This document shows positions 8,541 through 17,657 of a stretch of DNA of 64,000 nt, piece by piece (position 1 is the stretch's first letter; every line of letters starts with the position of its first letter). The notes under the pieces are model-generated. The model made no database searches. It had not been told where the DNA came from and saw only the letters and a list, made by a program, of their open reading frames with translations. Source of the DNA: JAENVT01 sp963720775 (GTDB taxonomy: Bacteria; Actinomycetota; Acidimicrobiia; Acidimicrobiales; Ilumatobacteraceae). The position numbers were made by a program, and so were the translations under genes. The stretch spans positions 186,001-250,000 of the forward strand of contig CAVRGR010000002.1 of assembly GCA_963720775.1 (NCBI GenBank), given 5' to 3'.

Positions 8541-9479
8541 TCAGCGGCCGGCGAGCTCAGCCACGACCGGAGCGAACGATTCGACGTCGTCGCCACCCAC
8601 GATCACGTAGCTGATCCCCCAACGCTCACGGCGGCGTAGCAAATCGTCGATGAGTTGCTCGGGCGTGCCGATCAAAGCGAACGGCGACTCCACGACGAGC
8701 GCCGGGTCGGCCTGAACGAATCCGGCGATCTGCTCGATGGTCGCCGCTCGTTCGGTGGTTACCCTCACGATGAAGGCACGCACGTTGAACTCGAGCTCAC
8801 CGAGGCGCGTGCCCGCAACCGCACGGACGATCTCGACCTTTTCGTCGACGGCGGCAGCCGTCATCGTTGCGATTGCCTCGGGCCCGACCACACCCGCCGT
8901 CAGAGTGCCGTTGATACCGACGATGTCGGCCTCCCGGGCTGCGATCGACAACATCCGCTTGCCGCCCGCGCCGATGAGGATCGGCGGATGCGGACGCTGC
9001 ACTGGAAGCGGGAATCCGACGAAATCGGTGACCGTGTAGTGCGATCCTTCGAAGGAGAACGTCTCGCCCGACAACGCCCCCTTGATGACCGCCAGACCTT
9101 CCTCGAAACGGTCGACGCGCACCTTGCTCGAGTCGTAGGCGATACCCGACTTGGCGTAGTCGGTGGCCAACCAGCCGGCGCCGATTCCGATTTCGAGACG
9201 CCCGCCCGACAGCGCGTCGATGGTGGCGAGCTCTTTGGCGAGCACGACAGGATGCCGGTAGTCGTTGTCCCACACCAGGGCCCCGACTCGCAGAGTGTCG
9301 GTTGCAGCGGCAGCGGCCATGAGGGCCGGAACCGGCGCGAACTGGTCGTCGAAGTGATCTGGCATGGTCAGCGTGCTGTAGCCGAGCGACTCGGCTTTGC
9401 GGGCAAGGGCCACCCACGCCGCCGCATCATCAGCCTTCGACGCCTGCACACCGAATCGGAAGGCACGCTGCGGTGACAT
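8541..9479 (-). CDS. LLM class oxidoreductase (TIGR03621-like)
   Basis: A 312-residue luciferase-like TIM barrel beginning SPQRAFRFGVQ, with TMPDHF (about 39-44), HPVVLAKELATIDALSGGR and IGIGAGWLATDY as the coenzyme-binding core, and PILIGAGGKRML later. It matches the actinobacterial F420-type subfamily. The ATG at 9479 is chosen because a TAGGTT hexamer lies 7 bases upstream (plus 9487-9492), suggesting a leaderless message, and because longer versions would overlap the divergent PBP gene. The substrate is unknown. Confidence 0.85.
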   Translation of the reverse strand: MSPQRAFRFGVQASKADDAAAWVALARKAESLGYSTLTMPDHFDDQFAPVPALMAAAAATDTLRVGALVWDNDYRHPVVLAKELATIDALSGGRLEIGIGAGWLATDYAKSGIAYDSSKVRVDRFEEGLAVIKGALSGETFSFEGSHYTVTDFVGFPLPVQRPHPPILIGAGGKRMLSIAAREADIVGINGTLTAGVVGPEAIATMTAAAVDEKVEIVRAVAGTRLGELEFNVRAFIVRVTTERAATIEQIAGFVQADPALVVESPFALIGTPEQLIDDLLRRRERWGISYVIVGGDDVESFAPVVAELAGR

Positions 9480-9486
9480 CGCCGTC

Positions 9487-9530
9487 AACCTATCGGGTGC
9501 CGACGATCGCGATCGGCTCGCAACTAGCCT
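9487..9530. promoter_or_regulatory. divergent leaderless promoter pair
   Basis: TAGGTT (minus, 9487-9492) lies 7 bases before the LLM ATG at 9479, and TAGCCT (plus, 9525-9530) lies 9 bases before the PBP GTG at 9540. Both fit a -10 hexamer whose transcript begins at the start codon. Only 60 bases separate the two starts. Confidence 0.5.
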
Positions 9531-9539
9531 GCGGAGCGC

Positions 9540-11840
9540 GTGCGTGTTCTTGCTTGGCTTCTTCGTCTGGGCGCGATCATCGTCGCTGGAGCGCTGCTGA
9601 CCACCGCGGTGGTGGTTGGCGTCGGTCCCCGGCTGTGGCGAGTGGTCAACGCGCACGACCAGTTGCCGGTGTCGCTCCCCGAGTTCCAGTCGTTGTCACA
9701 GCGCTCCTACGTGTACGACGTGGCCGGCAACGTGATCGCAGTCTTCGAACGCGAGAACAGCCAGCCGATCACCCTTGCTCAGGTTCCACCGCCAGTGCTG
9801 AGTGCGTTTCTCGCTGTCGAGGACGAGCAGTTCTACTTGCACAACGGCGTCAATCTTCGCGGCTTCGCCCGCGCGTTGATGTCAAACTTCTCGAGCGATG
9901 CGCCGCGCCAGGGCGCGAGCACGATCACCCAGCAAGTGGTCAAGAACGAGTTTCTCGCCGGCTTACCTCGCGATGGTCGCTACAAAGGCCTCCAGGCGCA
10001 TTACGCCACGATGCTCGAGAAGAAGATGACCAAGGACCAGATCCTCGAGCGGTACCTCAACACCGTGTTCTTCGGCAACAACGCCTACGGCCTGCAGGCA
10101 GCGGCCGAGGTGTACTTCGGCAAGAACGTCGGTGACCTCACGATGATCGAGGGAGCGTTCTTGGCCGGTCTCGTTCGCTCGCCCTCCGGCTTCGACCCCA
10201 TCCGCCACTCGGAACGGGCGCGGGCGCGCTTTCGACAGGTGACCGAACGACTGGCCGACGTGGGTCTGGTGACGCCGGTCGTGGGCGCCTTGCTCGGCGA
10301 GGCGTGGAAGATGCCCGAGCGAGTGCAGACCATTCCGACGTACACCACGAAGCCGACGTACTACACCGATGCCGTCAAGGACTACTTGCTGAACAGAGCG
10401 ACCTTCTTGGGGGACGAGCAACAACGCGCCAACCTGCTCTACCGCGGTGGACTGCGGATCCACACCACGCTCGATCCCAATCTGCAGGCGCTCGCCGAGC
10501 AGGCGCACGACGTGTTGCCCAAGACGCAGGCCGGCATCGAAGACGCCATCGTCACGCTCGACACCAAGACCGGGGGGATTCGAGCGATGGTCGGCGGCAG
10601 CGGCTTTCAGCCGCGTGTCAACGAGATCAACATGGCTCTGGTGCCGCGACAGACGGGGTCGAGCGTGAAGATCTTCATCCTCGCGGCAGCGTTGCAGGCC
10701 GGAGTGCAACCGGACGATCTGATCGACGGCACGTCGCCATGCGTGCTGCCCGACCCCAACGACCCGAAGGTGCCGTTCCCCATCACCGACGCGACCTCGA
10801 AGCCCGTCGCCCCGCTGGCCAACATGACCTGGTCATCGATCAACTGCGCGTTTGCACGCCTGTCGCAGATCATCGGTCTGCACCGCGTGGTCGACACCAT
10901 GTACCGCATGGCCGGATCTGCATATCTCGCCCCCGGCATGGCAGGCCGAGCGCCGATCGAGCCGTTGGCCTCCTTGGCCACCGGGTCCAACCCCATGGCA
11001 CCGCTCGACATGGCTTCCGGAATGCAGACCATCGCCAACCAAGGTCTGCACCACGAGCCCTACTACGTCGACTACATCGATCGAGCCGACGGCACGAGGC
11101 TCTACACCCACGATGATCCCGGCGTTCAGGTCCTCGATCCCGGCGTGGCCCTGACCGAAGTGTCGGTGCTCAAGGGAGTGTTGACCAAGGGAACCGCTCG
11201 CCAGGCGCTGTCGCAGTTCCCGTTCCCCGCCGCCGGCAAGACGGGAACGCAGACGTACAACACCAACTCATGGTTCGTCGGCTCGACGCCGCAACTCACG
11301 ACCGCAGTGTGGGTGGGCGATCCCGACGGTTACACGCCGATGGTCTGCGGAGTCAGCATCAACGGGGTCAACACCTGCAACACCCCCGAGTTCGTCGAAG
11401 CCGACGGCATACGCGAGGTGCAAGGCGGAACGTACCCAGCGCGCATCTGGGGAGCGTTCATGGAACCGGCAGTGACACCGTTACCGCTCGAGGATTGGCC
11501 GGACGCACCGGCGACGGCGCGCAAGCCGGTGCGGCTCTATCTGCCGGGCAACGAGTGCCTTGCCCAGCTCGTCAGTGGTGAGTTGCCGCCGCCACCCGGC
11601 TCGCCGACGACGACGTCCACGACCACTACGACACTGCCGCCCGAGCCCGACGGAACGGCGCCTCCCGTCACCGCGGCGCCGAAGCCGGTCCTCAAGGCAA
11701 TACCGAGCGACACGACGATCCCGCCGGACGTTCTCGATCCGAAGGCGCCGTTCCCGACAGTACCGATCTCAGGCACCGTGGTCTACACCTGCGACAAACC
11801 GCCCGCCGGAGTCGTCATCACTGGTAAGAAGAACCCGTGA
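9540..11840 (+). CDS. class A penicillin-binding protein
   Basis: Bifunctional peptidoglycan glycosyltransferase/transpeptidase of 766 residues acting outside the membrane. One N-terminal anchor (about 4-29), then a GT51 domain with the catalytic glutamate in AVEDEQFYLHNG (92-103) and RQGASTITQQVVKNEF (123-138). The transpeptidase domain has S374-x-x-K377 (GSSVK), an SxN-type SSIN near 435, and KTGT near 565. The C-terminus is a Pro/Thr-rich tail with a TTTSTTTTT run and a lone Cys segment. GTG start; a TAGCCT hexamer 9 bases upstream suggests leaderless transcription. It overlaps the next gene by 4 bases. Confidence 0.95.
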   Translation: MRVLAWLLRLGAIIVAGALLTTAVVVGVGPRLWRVVNAHDQLPVSLPEFQSLSQRSYVYDVAGNVIAVFERENSQPITLAQVPPPVLSAFLAVEDEQFYLHNGVNLRGFARALMSNFSSDAPRQGASTITQQVVKNEFLAGLPRDGRYKGLQAHYATMLEKKMTKDQILERYLNTVFFGNNAYGLQAAAEVYFGKNVGDLTMIEGAFLAGLVRSPSGFDPIRHSERARARFRQVTERLADVGLVTPVVGALLGEAWKMPERVQTIPTYTTKPTYYTDAVKDYLLNRATFLGDEQQRANLLYRGGLRIHTTLDPNLQALAEQAHDVLPKTQAGIEDAIVTLDTKTGGIRAMVGGSGFQPRVNEINMALVPRQTGSSVKIFILAAALQAGVQPDDLIDGTSPCVLPDPNDPKVPFPITDATSKPVAPLANMTWSSINCAFARLSQIIGLHRVVDTMYRMAGSAYLAPGMAGRAPIEPLASLATGSNPMAPLDMASGMQTIANQGLHHEPYYVDYIDRADGTRLYTHDDPGVQVLDPGVALTEVSVLKGVLTKGTARQALSQFPFPAAGKTGTQTYNTNSWFVGSTPQLTTAVWVGDPDGYTPMVCGVSINGVNTCNTPEFVEADGIREVQGGTYPARIWGAFMEPAVTPLPLEDWPDAPATARKPVRLYLPGNECLAQLVSGELPPPPGSPTTTSTTTTTLPPEPDGTAPPVTAAPKPVLKAIPSDTTIPPDVLDPKAPFPTVPISGTVVYTCDKPPAGVVITGKKNP

Positions 11841-12541
11841 ACGGTGACGCACTGTGGGATCTTCAACAACTCGACACCGCCCTCAACCAGTTGCAGCGCC
11901 GGCTCACGAAGCTGCCCGAGGCGGCCGCGCTCGCCGAGGCCGAGCGGCGACTGAGCGAGCACCGCAAGGCGATCGCCGACGCAGCGAAGCAGTTGAGCGA
12001 TGCGGAAGCGACCATCGAGGCGACCGAGCACGAGGCCGCGGTGCTCACCTCGAAGCGCGATCGGCTGGGCCAGCAACTGAAGATCGTCACCGAGACGCGT
12101 CAAGCAGACGCACTCAACCACGAGATCGAGGTCCTCAATGGTCACCGCGACGAGCTCGACGAGCGTGAACTGGAGGCCATGGAGCAGCAGTCGCTCGCCG
12201 AGCAACGACTGACTCAGTTGGCAACGGAGGAAGATGTGGTGGTGGCTCTGAGGCACGCTGCCGCAGAGCAACTGGCCGCCGCAAAGGGCGTGGGCGCCGA
12301 TGATGAGGCAGAGCTCTCTGCGAAGTACGACGCGGCCAGAGCCGCGTTGACGGAGGAAGAGATCGAGCTCTACGACCACCAACGCGCCCGACACGGTGGC
12401 ATCGGGATCGCCCGGCTCGTTGGCCTTCGCTGCGACGGCTGCCATCTCGACATGTCGCAGGGTGAGGTCGACAACTTCAAGAGACTTCCGCCTGGCGAGC
12501 TCGTCGACTGCCCGCAATGCGGGCGTGTGCTGGTCCGCTGA
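11837..12541 (+). CDS. coiled-coil protein with C4 zinc ribbon
   Basis: A 234-residue protein: a long Ala/Glu/Leu-rich coiled coil (about 10-175) and a C-terminal zinc ribbon with CDGCHLDM and CPQCGRVL as the two Cys pairs. This architecture matches the conserved actinobacterial family represented by mycobacterial Rv2229c, beside a CobC/RNase H-type gene. Here too a histidine phosphatase lies two genes downstream, which supports orthology. The function is not established. The GTG overlaps the PBP stop, so translation is probably coupled. Confidence 0.85.
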   Translation: MNGDALWDLQQLDTALNQLQRRLTKLPEAAALAEAERRLSEHRKAIADAAKQLSDAEATIEATEHEAAVLTSKRDRLGQQLKIVTETRQADALNHEIEVLNGHRDELDERELEAMEQQSLAEQRLTQLATEEDVVVALRHAAAEQLAAAKGVGADDEAELSAKYDAARAALTEEEIELYDHQRARHGGIGIARLVGLRCDGCHLDMSQGEVDNFKRLPPGELVDCPQCGRVLVR

Positions 12542-12547
12542 CGTCGC

Positions 12548-13045
12548 ATGTTCCTGTGGTTCATCGGCACGGCCGTCATCTCCGTTTGGTACGTCTTCGG
12601 TGACGTCCGCTTCGACTACCGCGTCCTGGTGCTCGGCGCCCTGCTTCCCGACGCGATCGACCTTCCCAGCGGTCAGGCACGCTGGGCGCACAGCCTCACG
12701 GTCGCGGTCGCGACCTTGGTGGCGGCGATGCTGATCACCGCGGGCCGAAAGCCGATTCGACGGCTGCTCCTCGCCGCGCCCATCGGCATGCTCCTCCACC
12801 TCGTGTGGGATGGCGTCTTCGCTTCGACGAAGGTGTTCTGGTGGCCGTTCAGCGGTTCATGGGGCAACGTGCGGGTGCCCTCGCTGCAACGCGGCTGGTG
12901 GAACGTCGTGCTCGAACTGGTCGGCGCCCTGATCCTGGCGTGGATCTGGCGGCGATGTGACTTGTCGGACCCGAACCGGCGACGCGACCTGATCCGCCAT
13001 GGCGTGCTCGAACCCCGAGGTGCCCATTCCCCCCGCCGGTCCTGA
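12548..13045 (+). CDS. small polytopic membrane protein
   Basis: A 165-residue protein with about four hydrophobic segments (1-17, 26-42, 48-66, 74-90 and 121-136). GALLPDAIDLPSG followed by WAHSL recalls the acidic/histidine motifs of YdjM-type inner membrane proteins (metal-dependent hydrolase superfamily). The tail is charged. It lies 7 bases after the zinc-ribbon gene in the same operon. The role is unknown. Confidence 0.7.
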   Translation: MFLWFIGTAVISVWYVFGDVRFDYRVLVLGALLPDAIDLPSGQARWAHSLTVAVATLVAAMLITAGRKPIRRLLLAAPIGMLLHLVWDGVFASTKVFWWPFSGSWGNVRVPSLQRGWWNVVLELVGALILAWIWRRCDLSDPNRRRDLIRHGVLEPRGAHSPRRS

Positions 13046-13076
13046 CCGGTGTGTCGTGATCTGATTCACTGGTCGG

Positions 13077-13640
13077 GTGCTGCTGCTCGTTCGTCACGGT
13101 CGAACCGGGGCCAATGCCTCCCAGAGGTTGCAGGGCCGCCTGGATCTGCCGCTCGACGAAGTCGGCGTCGCCCAGGTGGCCGGCGTCGCCGACTGGCTCG
13201 GCCGTCCCGATCGGGTGATCAGCTCACCGTTGCTGCGCGCTCGCCAGACCGCCGAAGCGTTTGCCGTGCCGTACGAGATCGACGATCGATGGATCGAGCT
13301 CGACTACGGGATCCTCGACGGCATGTCGTTGGCGGAAGTTGGAGACCACGTGTGGGCCAGGTGGCGCATCGATCCCCAGTACCACGCCGGGGGAGGCGAA
13401 AGCCTCGCCGAGATGCACGAACGTGTCGTCACCGCCATCGAAGAACTGATGACCGACGCGGCACACCAGACCATCGTGGTCACCTCGCACGTCTCGCCGA
13501 TCAAGGCGGCCCTGACGTGGACACTGGGCGTCGACGTCACCGTGGGATGGCGTTGTCATCTCGACCCGGCGTCGGTGTGCCGCATCAGCGTCGGCCCCAA
13601 AGGGCCCGCGCTGGTCGGGTTCAACGAGACACGGCGCTGA
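13077..13640 (+). CDS. histidine phosphatase family protein
   Basis: A 187-residue phosphoglycerate-mutase-type phosphatase. The catalytic RHG is in LLVRHGRTGAN (3-13), the second arginine in SPLLRARQTAE (42-52), the acid residue in WIELDYGILDG, and the second histidine in VVTSHVSPIKA. It resembles the CobC-like domain of mycobacterial Rv2228c but has no RNase H domain. GTG start; it sits in the operon with the zinc-ribbon gene. The substrate is unknown. Confidence 0.85.
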   Translation: MLLLVRHGRTGANASQRLQGRLDLPLDEVGVAQVAGVADWLGRPDRVISSPLLRARQTAEAFAVPYEIDDRWIELDYGILDGMSLAEVGDHVWARWRIDPQYHAGGGESLAEMHERVVTAIEELMTDAAHQTIVVTSHVSPIKAALTWTLGVDVTVGWRCHLDPASVCRISVGPKGPALVGFNETRR

Positions 13641-13647
13641 CCGGGCC

Positions 13648-14214
13648 GTGAAGGTGTTCCTGGAGACTGAGCGGCTGGTGCTGCGTCAGTTCGAGCGCGA
13701 CGACCTCGACCTGGTCGTCGAGCTCGACGGTGATCCCGATGTGATGCGCTATGTCAACGGCGGGCAACCGGTGGACCTCTCCGAAGTCACCGAGAACCTG
13801 GAGTGGTGGCTCGGATACTACGAACGCGACAACGGCTACGGCTTCTGGGCGGCAATCGAGAAGGCGACGGGCCGTTTCCTGGGCTGGTTCCACTTTCGGC
13901 CGCACGAGGGAGCCGGCCTCCACGAACCGGAGCTCGGCTACCGGCTGCGACGCGATGCGTGGGGCCAGGGCTTTGCCACCGAGGGATCACGGGCCTTGAT
14001 CGACAGGGGCTTCAGCGAGTTCGGCGTCGAGCGGGTCAACGCCGAGACGATGGCCGTCAACGTCGGCTCTCGTCGTGTGATGGAAAAGGCCGGCCTTCGT
14101 TATGTGCGGACGTTCGATGCCGAGTGGCCGGTGCCGATACCCGGCGACGAGGAAGGCGACGTCGAGTACGCCATCACCCGTGCCGAGTGGGAAGCGGATC
14201 GCGCCAAACGTTGA
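13648..14214 (+). CDS. GNAT family N-acetyltransferase
   Basis: A 188-residue acetyltransferase of the RimJ/RimL type: LETERLVLRQFERDDL at the N-terminus, LGYRLRRDAWGQGFATEG (the acetyl-CoA binding loop, about 97-114), and AVNVGSRRVMEKAGLRY near the C-terminus. It transfers acetyl from acetyl-CoA to an amine, perhaps a protein N-terminus or small molecule. GTG start 8 bases after the phosphatase stop; last gene of the operon. Confidence 0.9.
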   Translation: MKVFLETERLVLRQFERDDLDLVVELDGDPDVMRYVNGGQPVDLSEVTENLEWWLGYYERDNGYGFWAAIEKATGRFLGWFHFRPHEGAGLHEPELGYRLRRDAWGQGFATEGSRALIDRGFSEFGVERVNAETMAVNVGSRRVMEKAGLRYVRTFDAEWPVPIPGDEEGDVEYAITRAEWEADRAKR

Positions 14215-15114
14215 CGTTTAGTGACGACTCGTCGCCGTCGCGTGACATGGCCGGATCCCTCGTCTAGAGTGGCCAAGCGAGGAACTTGCCGACCCGTCCC
14301 CGGCGAGAGTCCCCCGGTGAGTCAGTCCGGACCAGGCGCTGACGCACCACCTTCTCCCACTCACGAGGCCTCGGCCGGCGTCGATCTTGTCTTCATCGCG
14401 GGCGGGACGGACGCCCGCGATGAGCCTCACCAGAGCGGGAAGCGTTCCAGGTGAGATCGGATGAGACGTTCAACCCGCGTCGTCACGTGCCATCCGAATA
14501 GCCGAATGGTGACATGTCGGGTTCGTCTGGTCAATACCCGAAATCAGGTCTCGATGAATGTGGTTTGGGCGCGATTGTTGCGCCGTGCGAAGAGTGGTTC
14601 CGGCGGTGTTAGTGTTAGTTCTTCGCACTCCGGACGTGAACAGGGCCGGGTGCTATCGATGGAGGCCGGCAGCAGTCGGGGGGCCAGCGCCGGCCTTCGT
14701 CGCGTATGTGGCCAGTCGCGAGTTCGGAGCGGTCCCGTTCGTCGGCTCGGAGCGGACGGTCTTCGGTGGCACGAGCGGCTTTGGGCCGATCGACCTATTT
14801 CCCGCTCTGCTCTCGCGGGTTTAGGCTCCGTTCCAAGCGGCGCAGCCGATATCCACGGCTGAATCGCTTAGGTGCCGCTCGGTCCGGACCGTACGCTGAC
14901 GTCGCCGCTACCGATCCCCCGGATCAGCAGAGCCCCGATAGCCCTCCCCCCTTCATCCCAGGGCGTCGGGGCCCTGTCGCGGGTGAGCGTCTGGTCATCG
15001 ACCAGCGTGGCGGTGACGACCGGTTACGCGCAGGGTGAACCCGGCATCGCGGCCCCCGACACGTCATGGGTACAGTACGTGCTGGTTCGGAAGGTCATTC
15101 AGGGAGGTACCGTC
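14215..15114. other. 900-base stretch without a recognisable gene
   Basis: Open frames here have Arg/Ser-rich shadow composition and no family motif. One strong hairpin is visible: TCGCGGGCG (14396-14404) with CGCCCGCGA (14412-14420), loop GGACGGA, no T-run. The last part carries AGGGAGG before the SnoaL-like gene. I compared the stretch with riboswitch and small-RNA signatures I know and found no match. Confidence 0.5.
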
Positions 15115-15567
15115 ATGTCAGTAGTCGCAGACACAACCGACGCCGAGACGATCGCCGGCCTGCGAACACGCCTGCGGCGCCTCGAGGACATCGAAGCGAT
15201 CCGCAACCTGTTCATTCAGTACGGCAAGCTGGCCGACATCAAGGATTGGCAGGGCTACTCGGAACTGTTTGCGGAAGACGGGGTGTTCGATTCGGCCCAC
15301 TCGGTCGGAACGGTAATCGGATCGAACGAGATCCGCGACCGTCTCGGCAACGCGTACGGAGGCGATCCCGCCGATGGGATCCACCTCTTCGACAACGTCG
15401 AGATCGAAGTCGACGGCGATCGGGCGACTGCGAAGTCGTTCTGGACCTATTTGCGTCCGGGGGAGAACGGCTATCCGCCGCAACTGCTCATGTTCGGAAG
15501 ATATGACGACGTGCTCATCCGTACGAGTGCAGGATGGAAGTTCTCACTTCGTAAGTGCCGCATCTGA
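15115..15567 (+). CDS. SnoaL-like/NTF2-fold protein
   Basis: A 150-residue alpha+beta barrel protein of the SnoaL-like type. The N-terminal helix RLEDIEAIRNLFIQYGKLAD (22-41) and YSELFAEDGVFDS are typical, followed by a sheet region with IHLFDNVEIEVDGDRATAKS. Members act as isomerases, hydratases or small-ligand binders; no specific activity can be assigned. The ATG is 6-7 bases after AGGGAGG. Confidence 0.8.
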   Translation: MSVVADTTDAETIAGLRTRLRRLEDIEAIRNLFIQYGKLADIKDWQGYSELFAEDGVFDSAHSVGTVIGSNEIRDRLGNAYGGDPADGIHLFDNVEIEVDGDRATAKSFWTYLRPGENGYPPQLLMFGRYDDVLIRTSAGWKFSLRKCRI

Positions 15568-15632
15568 TAGCCGAGTACACGTGGGGGGCGCGCGAGATCA
15601 CTGGCAGTTCTGCTCGGTGTAGGGGTCGGGCC

Positions 15633-16331
15633 TCAGGCGGCTGGGAGAAGGCTGGTTCCCGAGATGACCGAGGCGATGCGACCGTCTTCGGCAACCATGA
15701 CGAGCGTGCCGCTGCTGAGTGTGACTTGTGGGAGCGGACCGTTCGGTTCGATCGAGACCACTGTGCCGGGATCGACGCCAAGACGAGCGAACAGGTCGAC
15801 GGCGACGTCGCGTGCTTGGTCGTTGCTCGCCCCAGGGCTGTCTTGTGCTGCGAGGTCCCAGTACTGCCACACGCCCCACAGCGGTACGTTCACGCACAGG
15901 CCCCGTGGCTCGAGGCGGCCGACGCATTGGCCGCTGCCGTGTTCCCCGTCGCGTTGCTCGAGCTCCCCCTCGACACCCAGCACGGCAGCCAACGCTTGCA
16001 CGGATGCGTCGCTGATGACGGGCGGCGCCGGCGTGATGACCGGCGGGGAAGTCATCGTGTCGTTCGCGATCGTGGTGATGGGCGGAGCCGTGTCGGCGAG
16101 CGTGATCTCCTCGCTGGTCAGCGAAACGATTTCGGGTTCAGGTTGGGCGGTGGCCGGTGGTGCCTCGGTTTCGACGGACGCCGCGTCATCTGTGATCGGA
16201 GCGAACGAATCCGGGGTGATCGTGGCGCCAGAAGCGAGATCGTCGGCGACCCCACATCCCACGAGCGGACCGAGGCATGTGAAGACAACGAGGGGGCCAA
16301 ACCACAATCCGCCGTGCGCACAAGACCTCAT
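15633..16331 (-). CDS. predicted lipoprotein
   Basis: A 232-residue exported protein. The chosen ATG gives an N-terminus with a hydrophobic core (LWFGPLVVFTCLGPL) and lipobox LVGC at about residues 23-26. A Thr/Pro/Glu-rich linker follows to about residue 85, then a compact domain containing CVNVPLWGVWQYWDL and ending GTSLLPAA. No family recognised. A perfect inverted repeat lies 120 bases upstream of the start. Confidence 0.65.
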   Translation of the reverse strand: MRSCAHGGLWFGPLVVFTCLGPLVGCGVADDLASGATITPDSFAPITDDAASVETEAPPATAQPEPEIVSLTSEEITLADTAPPITTIANDTMTSPPVITPAPPVISDASVQALAAVLGVEGELEQRDGEHGSGQCVGRLEPRGLCVNVPLWGVWQYWDLAAQDSPGASNDQARDVAVDLFARLGVDPGTVVSIEPNGPLPQVTLSSGTLVMVAEDGRIASVISGTSLLPAA

Positions 16332-16738
16332 GGCGCCGTTCGAAGAGTAGTGTCCGCTTTCGCCACGCGCGCATATTGCCCTGATGGCGAACGCCGTGTC
16401 CAGCGTGCCGAACGGCAGTTCGGGGCCGGCAACGTCTACCGGCGGCTCTTGTGAGCACATGAATCGACTGCACGTTCTTGTGCTCACACGAATCCTGTGG
16501 AGCACGTGAACCAGCGCCGATTGCCCCTGATATGGATCGAGCCCGCAAGCGGCGAGCCGGGCCACAACCTTGAGGATCTGATCGCACCGTCAGCCGAAGG
16601 GGGGCCGGGCCCTCACAGCGTCAAACTCTCACCATGCGCCCCCAGTTGCCGATGGTCGAGGGCGCTCCGGAACTGGACCGCTGGCGTTCCGACCGGGTTT
16701 GGGCACGGTAGAGGTGTCGTATCTTCGTACCCGTCTGA
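16332..16738. other. intergenic stretch with one inverted repeat
   Basis: About 400 bases upstream of the lipoprotein and downstream of the next minus-strand gene. No convincing coding frame was seen. The notable item is the inverted repeat at 16451-16489, listed separately. Confidence 0.5.
16451..16489. repeat. perfect 10-bp inverted repeat
   Basis: TGTGAGCACA (16451-16460) and TGTGCTCACA (16480-16489), separated by 19 bases. With no T-run it is either an operator-like site for the lipoprotein gene or a stem-loop downstream of the 16739-17125 gene. Confidence 0.6.
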
Positions 16739-17125
16739 TCAGTGGGTGAGCGCTTCGGTCAAACCTTCAAGATCCTCGACCGTTACCGTCAGCGCCGAGT
16801 GGCCACTACGGCGCAGCGGCGACGGCACCTTCTCGCGGAAGTGCACGCACACGCCAGCATTCGCGTTCGTTCCGAACGTGAGCCCATCGTCCTTGAGCGA
16901 GGCTCGAGCACCCGCCGCGGTCCACCAGCGATAGTTCCGTGTGATGTGTGCGCCGCCGACATTTGCGAGTGGCGTCTCCAGCTTGAGTAGACCGAACGTC
17001 GCCCGCAGCCGACCATCGTCGGTGATCGTGACTCCGTCCCTCGTCGGGCGTAGCCCAAAGACACCCCAGAAGACGATCAGTCGTCTGTCGAATGCGTAGC
17101 GGTAGAACGAGTTCATCGTTGACAT
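16739..17125 (-). CDS. conserved actinobacterial hypothetical protein
   Basis: A 128-residue soluble beta-rich protein. Text such as DGVTITDDGRLRATFGLLKL, ITRNYRWWTAAGARASL and GVCVHFREKVP belongs to a family common in actinobacteria that I recognise but that has no established function. The length is complete, with ATG start at 17125. No membrane segment or signal. Confidence 0.75.
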   Translation of the reverse strand: MSTMNSFYRYAFDRRLIVFWGVFGLRPTRDGVTITDDGRLRATFGLLKLETPLANVGGAHITRNYRWWTAAGARASLKDDGLTFGTNANAGVCVHFREKVPSPLRRSGHSALTVTVEDLEGLTEALTH

Positions 17126-17225
17126 CCTTCCTCAGGTGCGTTTCAAGGCTTAGCAGGTCACGTCCCTCCGCGATTTGCTCACTCGGGCGGGCGCTCAGCC
17201 CGGCTGACCTCGCAGCAAGCGACGG

Positions 17226-17657
17226 TCAACCGCCCGGCAAGTCGGGCGCCGTGGCGTCGTTCGTCCCGTCGCCGAAGAGGCGGCCGTGCACCGCTTGCGT
17301 CAGCTCGTGGACGGCGCGGGTCAAATCGGTGTTCTCGATGAGAAGCCGATTGACATCGGTGTAGTCGTGATCTGCCTTCGCTTGTTGGAATGCCGCTTGG
17401 CGGTTCTGGCCGATCATCACGAACGTCGAGAGGAAGATCGCCTCGAGCGACACGATCAGCGTCAGCTTCGGCCAGGGGTTCTTCTCGAAGACGATCATCC
17501 AGACCGCAAAGGCCAGGGCGTGGATGTACACGAACTTCATCGACCCCGCGAACGTAGTGATGCGATCGGCGAGCCGAAGCTGGAAGTCGGCTGCTCGCTT
17601 CTCGACCTCCTCGATGACGACGGGGTGGTGTCTGACCTTGGTTTTCATCGGATGCAT
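17226..17657 (-). CDS. DUF1003 family membrane protein
   Basis: A 143-residue protein with two membrane segments (about 40-57 and 65-82), then IGQNRQAAFQQAKADHDY (82-99) and VNRLLIENTDL. MSQNRQ/IGQNRQ-AA-x-AEHDY is the hallmark of DUF1003. The ATG at 17657 follows GAGGTCG; a second ATG at residue 4 is possible. Function unknown. Confidence 0.85.
   Translation of the reverse strand: MHPMKTKVRHHPVVIEEVEKRAADFQLRLADRITTFAGSMKFVYIHALAFAVWMIVFEKNPWPKLTLIVSLEAIFLSTFVMIGQNRQAAFQQAKADHDYTDVNRLLIENTDLTRAVHELTQAVHGRLFGDGTNDATAPDLPGG

Noticed and set aside
14267..14460. Possible riboswitch before the gene-free stretch
   Set aside because: Compared by eye with cobalamin, FMN, TPP, glycine and c-di-AMP signatures; none fits, and no suitable gene follows.
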